64,000 bases of DNA from Sphingomonadaceae bacterium OTU29LAMAA1 (GTDB lineage: Bacteria; Pseudomonadota; Alphaproteobacteria; Sphingomonadales; Sphingomonadaceae), in contig CP099617.1 in assembly GCA_024072375.1 (NCBI GenBank), positions 3,107,001 to 3,171,000 of the forward strand, written 5' to 3'. Each line of letters opens with the position of its first letter. The first letter of the stretch is position 1. A program made the translations under genes and the position numbers. A model generated the notes under the pieces. It made no database searches, was not told the origin of the DNA, and was given only the letters and a program-made list of their open reading frames with translations. This document shows positions 46,296 to 54,699 of the stretch, piece after piece.

Positions 46296-46741
46296 TCGGT
46301 CTCGATCCCCTGCTGGGTCCCGATCTGCTCGCTGCGCTGCGGGCGATGGGCCATGGCGATGAGATCGCACTGGTCGATGCGAACTTTCCTGCCGCGGCGC
46401 GGGCACGGCGGCTGGTGCGCTGCGACGGGCATACGCTGATCCGCATGCTGTCCGCGATCGTCGGCGTGTTGCCGCTGGACGACTTCGACGATGCCGTCTT
46501 TTCGATGGCGGTGGTGGGCGATTCCGATCGCATGCCCGAAACGGTGGCCGACATGGCGGATGTGCTGCACGGGTCCGGTTACGACCGGCCGATCGTTCCG
46601 CTCGAACGCCATGCCTTTTACGATCGTGCGGCGGAATGCTTCGCGATCGTCGCGACGGGCGAAACGCGGCTGTATGGCAATGTTATCCTGCGCAAGGGCG
46701 TCATCCGCACGCCAGGCGCTGCGAAGGGAGTCGATGCATGA
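46289..46741 (+). CDS. fucU: L-fucose mutarotase (RbsD/FucU family)
   Basis: 150 residues from the ATG at 46289 (MLIGLDPLLGPDLLAALRAM). The RbsD/FucU family signature is clear: GHGDEIALVDANFPA with catalytic His and Asp, then a late Tyr/Asn region (ETRLYGNVILRKGVI) that binds the sugar. It interconverts the alpha and beta anomers of fucose before oxidation. The gene overlaps the broken aldo/keto reductase upstream and the Asp-box gene downstream (ATGA), so it stands in the middle of a coupled operon and is intact while its upstream partner is not. Confidence 0.92.
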   Translation: MLIGLDPLLGPDLLAALRAMGHGDEIALVDANFPAAARARRLVRCDGHTLIRMLSAIVGVLPLDDFDDAVFSMAVVGDSDRMPETVADMADVLHGSGYDRPIVPLERHAFYDRAAECFAIVATGETRLYGNVILRKGVIRTPGAAKGVDA

Positions 46742-47829
46742 CCTGTCGATGGCTGGTGATCGCGCTGTTGGCGTTCGCGCCCTCCACGGTTCCGACGGGG
46801 GTGGCGGCGATGCAGGCCGGTCCGGTGGCCGACCCCGCCCGGTTCGCGATCCGGACGATGGAGTTCGTCTACGACACCGCACCCTATCCGCAGAGCCATG
46901 CATCGACGATCGTGCAGACGCGCGGCGGGACGATCGCCGCGGCGTGGTTCGGCGGCACGTACGAACGTCATCCGGACGTCGAAATCTGGTTCGCGAGGCG
47001 TGGCCCGGCCAAATGGGATACGCCCAGGTCCGTCGCAACCGGCATCCAGCCGGACGGTACGCGACTGCCGACGTGGAATCCCGTGCTGTTCCAGGATCCG
47101 AAGGGGCCGCTCCACCTGTTCTACAAGGTCGGGCCCAGCCCCCAGCAATGGTGGGGCATGGTCATCAGCTCGATCGACGAGGGTCGCAGCTGGAGCCGCC
47201 CGCGCCGCTTGCCCGACGGAGTGTTGGGTCCGATCAAGAACAAGCCGGTGGTTCTCGCCGACGGCGACTGGCTGTCCCCGTCCAGTACGGAGCAGGCGGA
47301 CGGCGGCGGCTGGTCGCTGCATTTCGAGCGTAGCCGCGATGCCGGCAAGACGTGGACTGCCACGCCGCCGGTCGATCCGGGGTCCAGATTCGACGCGATC
47401 CAGCCGAGCGTGCTGATGTTGCGCGATGGCCAGCTTGAGGCGGTTGCGCGTACGCGGCAGGGCGTCGTCGCCGCGACCTTCTCCCGCGACGGCGGGCGGA
47501 GCTGGGGGCCGCTGATGCCGGTCGATCTGCCCAACCCCAATTCCGGCACCGATGCGATCACGTTGCGCGATGGACGGCAGCTGATCGTCTACAATCATGC
47601 CGCGCATTCGCCCGCGATGCCGGGCAAGGGGGTGCGCTATCCGATCAACATCGGCCTGTCCGATGACGGCGTGCGCTGGCGCAACGTCCTGACGCTGGAG
47701 GACAAACCGCTGAAGGACGGCTACGCCTATCCTGCGGTGATCCAGTCGGCGGACAATCTGGTCCACATCACCTACACCTACGATCGGCGACGCATCCGCC
47801 ATATCGTGATCGACCCCGCCCGGCTGTGA
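46738..47829 (+). CDS. Secreted Asp-box (BNR/sialidase-like) beta-propeller protein
   Basis: 363 residues, ATG inside the fucU stop, with AAGGGAG upstream. A signal peptide (MTCRWLVIALLAFAPSTVPT, to about residue 25) is followed by a six-bladed propeller with Asp-box motifs SIDEGRSW, SRDAGKTW and SRDGGRSW plus a degenerate SDDGVRW. Conserved polar spots (STIVQTRGGTIAAAWFGG, THAAHSPAMPGKG-like loop) suggest an active centre, yet the Arg triad of true sialidases is not obvious. Proteins of this kind are usually annotated exo-alpha-sialidase without proof. Coupling to fucose mutarotase and lactonase suggests that it releases fucose or a fucose-like sugar, or binds such a glycan. Confidence 0.78.
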   Translation: MTCRWLVIALLAFAPSTVPTGVAAMQAGPVADPARFAIRTMEFVYDTAPYPQSHASTIVQTRGGTIAAAWFGGTYERHPDVEIWFARRGPAKWDTPRSVATGIQPDGTRLPTWNPVLFQDPKGPLHLFYKVGPSPQQWWGMVISSIDEGRSWSRPRRLPDGVLGPIKNKPVVLADGDWLSPSSTEQADGGGWSLHFERSRDAGKTWTATPPVDPGSRFDAIQPSVLMLRDGQLEAVARTRQGVVAATFSRDGGRSWGPLMPVDLPNPNSGTDAITLRDGRQLIVYNHAAHSPAMPGKGVRYPINIGLSDDGVRWRNVLTLEDKPLKDGYAYPAVIQSADNLVHITYTYDRRRIRHIVIDPARL

Positions 47830-48665
47830 CCGTGGTGGCAAACGACCGGCCGGTCATATGCGACAGCCATGTGCATCTATGGTCGCTGGCGTCGCGGTTT
47901 CATCAGTGGCCAGGCGCCGATCTGGCGGATATCCATCGTGACTTCGGCCTCGCCGATCTCGCCGCCCTGCCGCTGGACCGCGCCGTGTTGGTGCAGGCAC
48001 AGCCCGATCCGCGCGAGACGGACTGGCTGCTCGACATCGGCGCGCGGGCGCCGAACGTCGCCGGCATGGTCGGCTGGACCGCACTGGATGCGGCGGACGC
48101 TCCCGATGCCATCGCACGCCTTGCCGCACGACCGGGATTACTGGGCTTGCGTCCGATGCTGCAGGACATGCCCGACGCGCGCTGGATCCTGCGCCGCGAA
48201 CAGGATGCCGCAATCGAGGCCATGGTGACGCACGACCTGTGTTTCGATGCGCTGGTCCGGCCCCGGCATCTGCCCGCGATCCACCTGTTGGCCCGGCGCT
48301 GGCCGGACTTGCGTATCGTGATCGATCATGCCGCCAAACCCGATCCGGTGAACGGAGACCTCGATCGATGGCGGCTCGACATGGCGGAACTCGCGGCACT
48401 GCCCAACGTGTGGTGCAAGCTGTCCGGGCTGCTGACGGAACTGCCGGCGCCAGCATCGGAAGTCCTGCTATCCGGCTGCATGGACCACGTCATCGGGGTG
48501 TTCCCGGACCGGCTGATGTGGGGCAGCGACTGGCCGGTGCTGCTGCTAAGCGGATGGAATTACAGCGACTGGCTGGATCATTCCCTGCGTTTCATACAGG
48601 ACCGTGTGCCAGAGCGGGTGCAGGGCATATTCCGCTCGTCTGCGGAATCCTTCTACGGATTATGA
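47826..48665 (+). CDS. L-fuconolactonase-like amidohydrolase (COG3618)
   Basis: 279 residues from a GTG that overlaps the previous stop (GTGA). Amidohydrolase-2 landmarks are DSHVHLW (metal-binding His pair, about residues 13-17), LGLRPMLQDMPD, a central His in VIDHAAKP, NVWCKLSGLLTEL and LMWGSDWPVL (metal Asp). It opens the lactone of L-fuconate (or L-rhamnonate/galactonate) made by the sugar dehydrogenase. It is the last gene of the fucose-type operon. The dehydrogenase and dehydratase are both broken upstream, so the pathway can run only if other copies exist elsewhere. Confidence 0.88.
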   Translation: MTVVANDRPVICDSHVHLWSLASRFHQWPGADLADIHRDFGLADLAALPLDRAVLVQAQPDPRETDWLLDIGARAPNVAGMVGWTALDAADAPDAIARLAARPGLLGLRPMLQDMPDARWILRREQDAAIEAMVTHDLCFDALVRPRHLPAIHLLARRWPDLRIVIDHAAKPDPVNGDLDRWRLDMAELAALPNVWCKLSGLLTELPAPASEVLLSGCMDHVIGVFPDRLMWGSDWPVLLLSGWNYSDWLDHSLRFIQDRVPERVQGIFRSSAESFYGL

Positions 48666-48781
48666 TGATGTCCGGAGTCGGCTTATCCGATTCCGGTGCG
48701 GCGCTGGCCGATGGGGCGGATGAAGGTCGCGGCGGCGTCATGCCGCCGCTCGCGACTATTCTCCGTTTGCCGGGATCGCGG

Positions 48782-49810
48782 TCAGGCCGAAAGCTCTCGC
48801 CGCACGATCGCCGCAGCCGCACCCAATGCCCTCAGTTTTCCTCTCGCGACATCGCGAGACAAGGGCGCCATGCCGCAGTTCGTGGCGGGATAGAGCTTGT
48901 CCGCATCGACGAAACTGAGTGCTGCGCGCAGGGTATCCGCCACCTGTTCCGGCGTTTCGATCGTATCCGTCGCCACGTCGATGGCACCGACCATCACCTT
49001 CTTGCCCCGGACCAGCTCGATCAGGTCCATCGGCACCCGTGAATTCTGACATTCCAGCGAGATGATGTCGATTCGGGACTTTTGCAGGTTGGGAAAGGTT
49101 TGCTCATACTGGCGCCACTCCGATCCCAGGGTTTTCTTCCAGTCGGTGTTGGCCTTGATGCCGTAGCCATAGCAGATATGCACGGCGGTCTCGGCCTTGA
49201 GTCCCTCGGCCGCCTTTTCCAGCGTAGCGATCCCCCAGTCGTTCGCTTCGTCGAAGAAGACGTTGAACGCGGGCTCGTCGAACTGGATGATGTCGACGCC
49301 GGCCGCTTCCAGTTCCCTGGCTTCCGCGTTCAAAATCCTGGCGAACTCCCAGGCCAGCTTCTCGCGGCTCCTGTAATGGCCATCGAAAAGAGTATCGATC
49401 ATCGTCATCGGACCCGGCAGCGTCCATTTGATCGGCCGGTCGGTCTGCGCGCGCAGGAACTTCGCATCGTCGACGAAGACCGGCTTCGGCCGCGATACGG
49501 CACCGACTACCGTCGGCACGCTCGCATCGTAGCGATTGCGAATCCTGACGACCTCGCGCTTGTTGAAATCGACTCCGCTGAGATGTTCGACGAAGGTCGT
49601 GACGAAATGCTGGCGCGTCTGTTCGCCGTCTCCGACGATATCGATCCCGGCCTGCCGTTGATCATCGACGGCCAGTCGCAAGGCATCCTGCTTGCCGGCC
49701 GCCAGCTCATCACCCTCCAGCTTCCACGGCGACCAGAGCGTCCCGGGCTCCGCAAGCCAGGAAGGTTTGGGCAGACTGCCCGCGGTGGTGGTCGGTAACA
49801 ACGTCGTCAT
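48782..49810 (-). CDS. mesD: Core methionine synthase MesD (folate-independent)
   Basis: 342 residues from the ATG at 49810. Only the C-terminal MetE-type barrel is present; the N-terminal folate-binding half of MetE is absent. Zinc ligands for homocysteine activation are His and Cys in HICYGYG, Glu in ISLECQNSRV and Cys in ATNCGMAPL. VGDGEQTRQHF and the DIIQFDEPAFNVF loop are family marks. MesD enzymes of aerobic bacteria (Price and colleagues) make methionine from homocysteine without methylfolate or B12. They need a DUF1852 protein and oxygen, and DUF1852 is exactly the gene upstream (29 bp). The methyl donor is unknown. Confidence 0.92.
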   Translation of the reverse strand: MTTLLPTTTAGSLPKPSWLAEPGTLWSPWKLEGDELAAGKQDALRLAVDDQRQAGIDIVGDGEQTRQHFVTTFVEHLSGVDFNKREVVRIRNRYDASVPTVVGAVSRPKPVFVDDAKFLRAQTDRPIKWTLPGPMTMIDTLFDGHYRSREKLAWEFARILNAEARELEAAGVDIIQFDEPAFNVFFDEANDWGIATLEKAAEGLKAETAVHICYGYGIKANTDWKKTLGSEWRQYEQTFPNLQKSRIDIISLECQNSRVPMDLIELVRGKKVMVGAIDVATDTIETPEQVADTLRAALSFVDADKLYPATNCGMAPLSRDVARGKLRALGAAAAIVRRELSA

Positions 49811-49839
49811 AATGATTTCGCCTGTATTGTTCGTGGTGT

Positions 49840-50826
49840 TCAAAGACCGCAGGTCGCCGCCCATCGCGTCAGCATCGCGCCATGCGGCTTGATGAAATGG
49901 TCTTCGGCGAACTTGCCCTGCTCGACGGCCAGCCTGCTGCGCTCGTCGCGATCGTAGACGATCCGGGTCAGGGAATAATCCTGGGACCCGAGGCTCGGCT
50001 GATAAAGCTCGGCCGCAACCGAATTTGCGTTGTAGATTTCGGGACGATAGATCTTCTGGAACGTTTCCATCGTGGCAATTGTACTGGCGAGCTCGATATC
50101 GCCATAGTCACCGGCCAGATCGCCGATGTGGTAGAACGCCAACGGTGCAACGCCATGACGTGGCATGAAATAGCGCACCTTCATCCCCATTTTCGCGAAA
50201 TACTCGTCGGTCGGGGAAAACTTGCCGTTCGTATATTCGAACCCGAGAACGGAATGTTCGCCGGCGACCCGGCAGTAGGATTCCTTGCTCGAAACGCTCA
50301 GACAGATGACCGGCGCTTTGCTGAAGGTGTTTCGATAGGCGCTGGAATGCAGAAAGTGCCTGAACAGGCTGCCGTGCAGATCGCCGAAGTCCTTCGGTGC
50401 ACCACCGTCAGGATTCCGCCCGAGATGCTCCGGCAGGCGGACGCTGAAGTCGTAATCTCGAATGTAGGATGAAAAGTTGTTGCCGACCATGCCGTCGATG
50501 CGTTCGCCGGTGGCTGTGTCGATAACGGTCGTCTGCAGGATTTCGATCAGCGGGAACGTGTCGACGCTGCCCTGCGCACGCATCTGCAAGGCGGCGGAAA
50601 TGATCGTGAGCGCGACCGAATAACGATCGCCTGCGGGGTTATCCCGATGCATCAAGGAGTTGAAGCGATTGTCGATCATCCTCAACGTGTTGCGTAAATT
50701 CGCCCGACGGCTTTCGCCGCGGGCCAGATTCGCGAAGTTGGTGGTGATGCGGGTATTGTCGGCCGGACGATAATCCTCATCGAACGGGATGCTGCTGATC
50801 GTGAACGTGAACTCGCTATCCGTCAT
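49840..50826 (-). CDS. mesX: MesX (DUF1852), partner of methionine synthase MesD
   Basis: 328 residues from the ATG at 50826 with an AGGTGAAGC ribosome site. DUF1852 style throughout: FTISSIPFDEDYRPADNTRI at the N-terminus, then NFANLARGESRRANLRNTLR, GKFSPTDEYFAKMGMKVRYF, PRHGVAPLAFYHIGDLAGDY and a C-terminal KFAEDHFIKPHGAMLTRW. No catalytic motif is known. Genetic work on the family shows MesD depends on it, and oxygen dependence hints that it may be an oxygenase that supplies the methyl group. It lies first in the operon behind a cobalamin riboswitch, so both genes should be shut when B12 is present. Confidence 0.92.
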   Translation of the reverse strand: MTDSEFTFTISSIPFDEDYRPADNTRITTNFANLARGESRRANLRNTLRMIDNRFNSLMHRDNPAGDRYSVALTIISAALQMRAQGSVDTFPLIEILQTTVIDTATGERIDGMVGNNFSSYIRDYDFSVRLPEHLGRNPDGGAPKDFGDLHGSLFRHFLHSSAYRNTFSKAPVICLSVSSKESYCRVAGEHSVLGFEYTNGKFSPTDEYFAKMGMKVRYFMPRHGVAPLAFYHIGDLAGDYGDIELASTIATMETFQKIYRPEIYNANSVAAELYQPSLGSQDYSLTRIVYDRDERSRLAVEQGKFAEDHFIKPHGAMLTRWAATCGL

Positions 50827-50954
50827 GCTTCACCTGCATTTGCCGGGCAGGGTCTGAGGAAGAGCGCGCAGGGCCGCACAGGCCCGAATGGCGGAAGCCA
50901 CGGAACGTGCATCGAGCGCGATCCACCGGAGGAACCCCCGTCCGAGGAACGTTT

Positions 50955-51130
50955 TGGCGTCGGAGGCAGGTCTCCTGGCTCACGGGTCAATGCGGTGGTT
51001 CCGGCCTTCCCGGGCTTTGTGCAAAGCCCAGTGACACGAATTGGAACCGCCGCTCGCCGCTTACAGTTGCGGGGGCAGCGCCGGATTATGTCCGCAGGAC
51101 ATCACCGGCTTCCCGTCTTAGCCTCATCGC
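50955..51130 (-). promoter_or_regulatory. Cobalamin (AdoCbl) riboswitch upstream of mesXD
   Basis: Read on the - strand it shows the full consensus: a P1 stem GAGGC (51125-51121) pairing with GCCTC (50967-50963), GACGGGAAGCCGGTG, AATCCGGCGCTGCC with CCCGCAACTGTAA (51075-51061), CACTGGGC...GCCCGGGAAGG, and the B12 box AGCCAGGAGACCTGCC (50980-50965). The leader to mesX is about 130 bases. It will repress mesXD when B12 is abundant, when a B12-dependent MetH can do the job. Confidence 0.97.
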
Positions 51131-51184
51131 CATGCCTGGGATGAGGAACCTCGACGAGCCGGTTCAACACCATCCGCGAGACTC

Positions 51185-51221
51185 TGTCAATAACGATATA
51201 AAGATATCTTTATATCGTTAT
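51185..51221 (-). promoter_or_regulatory. 32-bp perfect AT-rich palindrome with TTGACA, promoter/operator of mesXD
   Basis: A perfect palindrome runs from 51190 to 51221, with the core AAGATATCTT at 51201-51210 flanked by TATA and CGTTA arms. On the - strand a TTGACA (51190-51185) abuts its end, a possible -35. It is strikingly AT-rich in GC-rich DNA. ATATAAAGATATCTTTATAT-like sites have been described for methionine-cycle regulators of the ArsR type (SahR) in proteobacteria. I recall this only approximately, so the regulator name is inference. Confidence 0.75.
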
Positions 51222-51429
51222 ATCCTGTGACGATCGAAATGCGGGGTGACAAGGGGCCGGGAGCCGGCACGCCAGGCCGTTCGTGGCCGGCAGATGGTCG
51301 ATTGGTGCCGACCCCGAGCGGCCGATCGAGGATGTGTTGCGTCTGCGGAGGGTGGCCCGATTTGCGCGAGAGCGCGCACCGCATCCGTTCCGGATCCGCG
51401 GACCCGACCCGCTGACGCCGCCGATCACG
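51222..51429. other. Intergenic stretch without recognised feature
   Basis: Between the mesXD promoter palindrome and the 3' end of mfd. I see no convincing gene, repeat or terminator in it. Confidence 0.5.
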
Positions 51430-54400
51430 TCATCCTGCCGCCGCGTGCATCAGAGCACCCACCCGCTCGAGCCGCGCTTCCGGATCATCAATGGCTTCGG
51501 CAAGCAAGACCCGCCCCTTCTTTTCCGGCAATCCCAGTTTCGCGGCGAGCGCGGCGACGTCGCCACGCGGGGTAAAGGCGATCGCCGCAGGCCCCGCGTC
51601 GATCCGCGCGACGTCCGCCACCCGCATGTGCAGGCGCAGCCGCGCGATTGTCAGCAGGCGGCGTGCCTCGACCGGAGCCTCGCCGAAGCGGTCGGTCAGC
51701 TCCTCCTCGAACCCGTCGAGTTCGTCGGCCGACACGATCCGCGCCAGTCGCGCATACAGCGCGACCCGCATGTTCACGTCGGGGATCCATTCCGCAGGCA
51801 GACGGCCATCAATGCCGAGGTGCAGCACCGGGGTCCATCGTTCGACGCTCTCCCCCCGCGCCTCGCGCAACGCGCCTTCCAGCAGTTGCTGGTACAACTC
51901 GACGCCGATCAGGCGCATATGCCCGGCCTGCGTGTCGCCGATCAGGTCGCCGGCACCGCGCAGGTCGAGATCGCGGGCGCTGATCGCGAACCCCGCGCCG
52001 AGCCGGTCGAACGCTTCCAGCGTGCGTAGCCGCTTGATCGTGCGGGGCGCGATCGCGTCGTCTGCGTCTGTGAACAGCAATACCTGTCCGCGTCGGCTGC
52101 CGCGCCCGACGCGCCCGCGCAACTGATGCAATTGCGCCAGACCGAAGCGGTCGGCATGCATGATGGCCATGGTGTTGGCGCGCGGGACGTCCAGCCCGGC
52201 CTCAATGATGTTGGTCGCCAGCAGGACGTCGCCGTCGCCGCGTCCGAACCGCACCATCGATGCATCGATATCCGCCGCCGGCATCTTGCCGTGCGCGGAT
52301 AGCACGTCCAGCTCGGGCACCAGACGGTCGAGCAAGGCCGCGAGCGGCGCCATGTCGGCAATGCGCGGCACCACCACGAAGCTCTGCCCGCCCCGGCTGT
52401 GCTCGCGCAGCAGCGCCGCCCGCAACGTCGCGTCGGCGAACGCACTGACGGCGGTGCGGATCGGCTGACGCCGCGCCGGCGGGGTCGCGATGATCGACAG
52501 CTGGCGCAGGCCGACCATCGCGGCCTGTAGCGTCCGCGGGATCGGCGTCGCCGACAGGGTGAGGACATGGCCGCTGGACAGCTGTTGCAGCCGGTTCTTG
52601 TCCGCGGCGCCGAAGCGCTGCTCCTCGTCGACGATGACGAGCGCGAGGTCCTTGTAGACGACACCCTTGCCGGCAATCGCGCCGGTGCCGACTACGATGC
52701 GGATGGTTCCGTCGGCGAGACCGGCCTTTACGGCCTTGCGTTCGGCCGCGCCGGAGGTGCGGGACAGGCTGGCGACGGTGATGTCCGTATCGGCGAACCG
52801 GTTGGTAAAGGTTTCGAAATGCTGCCTCGCCAGCACGGTCGTAGGCGCAGCGATCGCCACCTGACGACCCGACAATGCCGCGACCGCGGCGGCCCGTAGC
52901 GCCACTTCGGTCTTGCCGAACCCGACATCGCCGACCACCAGCCGGTCCATCGGCCGTCCGCTGGCAAGGTCGGAACGCACCGCCTCGATCGCCGCCAGCT
53001 GGTCCGGCGTTTCCGAAAAGGGGAAGCCGGCCGCGAAACGCTCGTAATCGGCCGGTGCCGCATCCAGCACCGGCGCAGTGTGGTTCGCCCGCTCTTCCGC
53101 GAGCGCGGTCAGTGCCTTGGCGGTTTCGGCGATGGCCGCGTCGATCTCGCCGCGGCGCTTGTGCCACGTCGATCCGTCGAGCTTGTCGAGCCGAACCGCA
53201 TCATCTTCCGCCCCGTAGCGCCAGATGCGATCCGCTTCCGACACCGGCACCAGACGCACCGCCTCGTCGGCATAGGTCAGCGCGATCGCGTCGCCGCCAT
53301 CGCCTTCATCGACGGGCAGCGCCTGCAAGCCGGTGATCACGGCAAGTCCATGATCCTCGTGGATCACCACATCGTCGACGCGCAGTTCGGTGCCGGCGTC
53401 TAACGCGGGCGTGGCGACCGCCACCGCCTGTCCGCTCCGCTCGGCCCGACTGCCGATCAGATCGGCTGCGGTGACCGCGAGCACATCCTCGTGGCGAAAC
53501 CCGCGATCGGCACAGACCGGTAGCGACAACAGGGTGCCGGGTTTCGCCGCAGCCACTTGCGCCCAGGATCCGACATCCTGCATGTCACGTTTGACGGCAT
53601 TGGCGAGGCGCGGCGCAAGAAACCGGAGATCGCGTCGGCTGGCAAGCAGGACCACACGCCCGCCCGTGTCGAGCACCTCCCTCGCCAATTGCGCGCAGGC
53701 ACGCAGCGGCGACGGATTTTCGACGAACCGCGGTGGTGGATCGGCGGCGGGCGCCAACGTCACGACGTCACGCGCCTTCAGCGTCTTGCGCCATGTGGCG
53801 TCGTCGATCACATCGCTGGACGTGCGTTTCGACCCGCGCCGCGTCGCATCCTTCACCAGCTTCAGGAAACGCTCGCGACGGTCGTCCGCGGCCGGATCGA
53901 TCGTCACGCGTGCGCCCGGAAACTGATCGAGCAGCGTCGTCGGCGTGTCGCTGACCGCCGGTTCGGTGACGCGCCCCAAATCGCGGCGATCGATATCCTC
54001 GATACTGCGCTGGTCGGCGGCATCGTAACTGCGGATGGCGGCGATCCGGCCGTCGGCGGCCTCGATCCGCAGCGGCAGCGTGGCATCGGCGGGGAAGACG
54101 TCCAGCACCTGCCCGCGCAACCCGATTTCACCGGGTTCATCCACGCGCTCGTCCGCGACATAGCCGATCGCCAGCAGGCTTTCCTGGAGCGCGGCGAGAT
54201 CGACCTCGTCTCCGACCGCAACAGCCGGGGGTTCGGCCGCATAGGTTTCGGGTTTCGGATACGCCCGCGCCGCCGCCTCGCCCGTGCTGATCAGCGCGAT
54301 TCTGGGGCGCTGCGGTGTCGCCAGCAGCCGTTGCAGCCTGTGCAGGCTCGCAACCCGCTGTCCCACGTTGCCTGGCGAGGGCGGCGCGGCGTCGCCGGGC

Positions 54401-54594
54401 AGGGCATCGCTGCCGGGGCAGAACAGGATCGTGTTGTCCGGACACAAGGCGGCCAGCGTGTCTGCCAGCCCGGCCGCCGCGACTTCATCCCGCGCGATCG
54501 CGATGAGATCGTCGTCGTCGAGCAGGGGGGCAAGGGATGCGGCGTGTTCGGCCGTGCTGCGGTGGACGCTCCTGGACGGCGGGTTTGCTGGCAT
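51430..54594 (-). CDS. mfd: Transcription-repair coupling factor Mfd (SF2 helicase)
   Basis: 1054 residues from the ATG at 54594. The N-terminal UvrB-like region appears shortened (about 100 residues less than E. coli Mfd). The CarD-like RNA-polymerase interaction domain is at ELRVDDVVIHEDHGLAVITG (about residues 430-450). The translocase has Walker A GDVGFGKTEVALRA, DEEQRFG, LSATPIPRTL, TNIIEAGLD and QLRGRVGRG. The TRCF C-terminal domain (WIPDVNMRVALYARLARI) closes it. It removes stalled polymerase and brings UvrA to lesions. Because of the shorter N-terminus it may be the smaller Mfd-like paralogue seen in some sphingomonads, rather than the main copy. Confidence 0.87.
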   Translation of the reverse strand: MPANPPSRSVHRSTAEHAASLAPLLDDDDLIAIARDEVAAAGLADTLAALCPDNTILFCPGSDALPGDAAPPSPGNVGQRVASLHRLQRLLATPQRPRIALISTGEAAARAYPKPETYAAEPPAVAVGDEVDLAALQESLLAIGYVADERVDEPGEIGLRGQVLDVFPADATLPLRIEAADGRIAAIRSYDAADQRSIEDIDRRDLGRVTEPAVSDTPTTLLDQFPGARVTIDPAADDRRERFLKLVKDATRRGSKRTSSDVIDDATWRKTLKARDVVTLAPAADPPPRFVENPSPLRACAQLAREVLDTGGRVVLLASRRDLRFLAPRLANAVKRDMQDVGSWAQVAAAKPGTLLSLPVCADRGFRHEDVLAVTAADLIGSRAERSGQAVAVATPALDAGTELRVDDVVIHEDHGLAVITGLQALPVDEGDGGDAIALTYADEAVRLVPVSEADRIWRYGAEDDAVRLDKLDGSTWHKRRGEIDAAIAETAKALTALAEERANHTAPVLDAAPADYERFAAGFPFSETPDQLAAIEAVRSDLASGRPMDRLVVGDVGFGKTEVALRAAAVAALSGRQVAIAAPTTVLARQHFETFTNRFADTDITVASLSRTSGAAERKAVKAGLADGTIRIVVGTGAIAGKGVVYKDLALVIVDEEQRFGAADKNRLQQLSSGHVLTLSATPIPRTLQAAMVGLRQLSIIATPPARRQPIRTAVSAFADATLRAALLREHSRGGQSFVVVPRIADMAPLAALLDRLVPELDVLSAHGKMPAADIDASMVRFGRGDGDVLLATNIIEAGLDVPRANTMAIMHADRFGLAQLHQLRGRVGRGSRRGQVLLFTDADDAIAPRTIKRLRTLEAFDRLGAGFAISARDLDLRGAGDLIGDTQAGHMRLIGVELYQQLLEGALREARGESVERWTPVLHLGIDGRLPAEWIPDVNMRVALYARLARIVSADELDGFEEELTDRFGEAPVEARRLLTIARLRLHMRVADVARIDAGPAAIAFTPRGDVAALAAKLGLPEKKGRVLLAEAIDDPEARLERVGALMHAAAG

Positions 54595-54699
54595 GGGGAA
54601 CCTAAAAAGTGAGCTGCGCAAACGTGTTAGCCGATGGGTGCGTTCCAGCGCGTGATGACGATCCCCGCGATTCAGCCGACCGCCCGACCGCACGCCTGC

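Noticed and set aside
48782..49810. Full cobalamin-independent methionine synthase MetE
   Set aside because: The protein is only 342 residues and lacks the N-terminal folate-binding half. The DUF1852 partner points to MesD.
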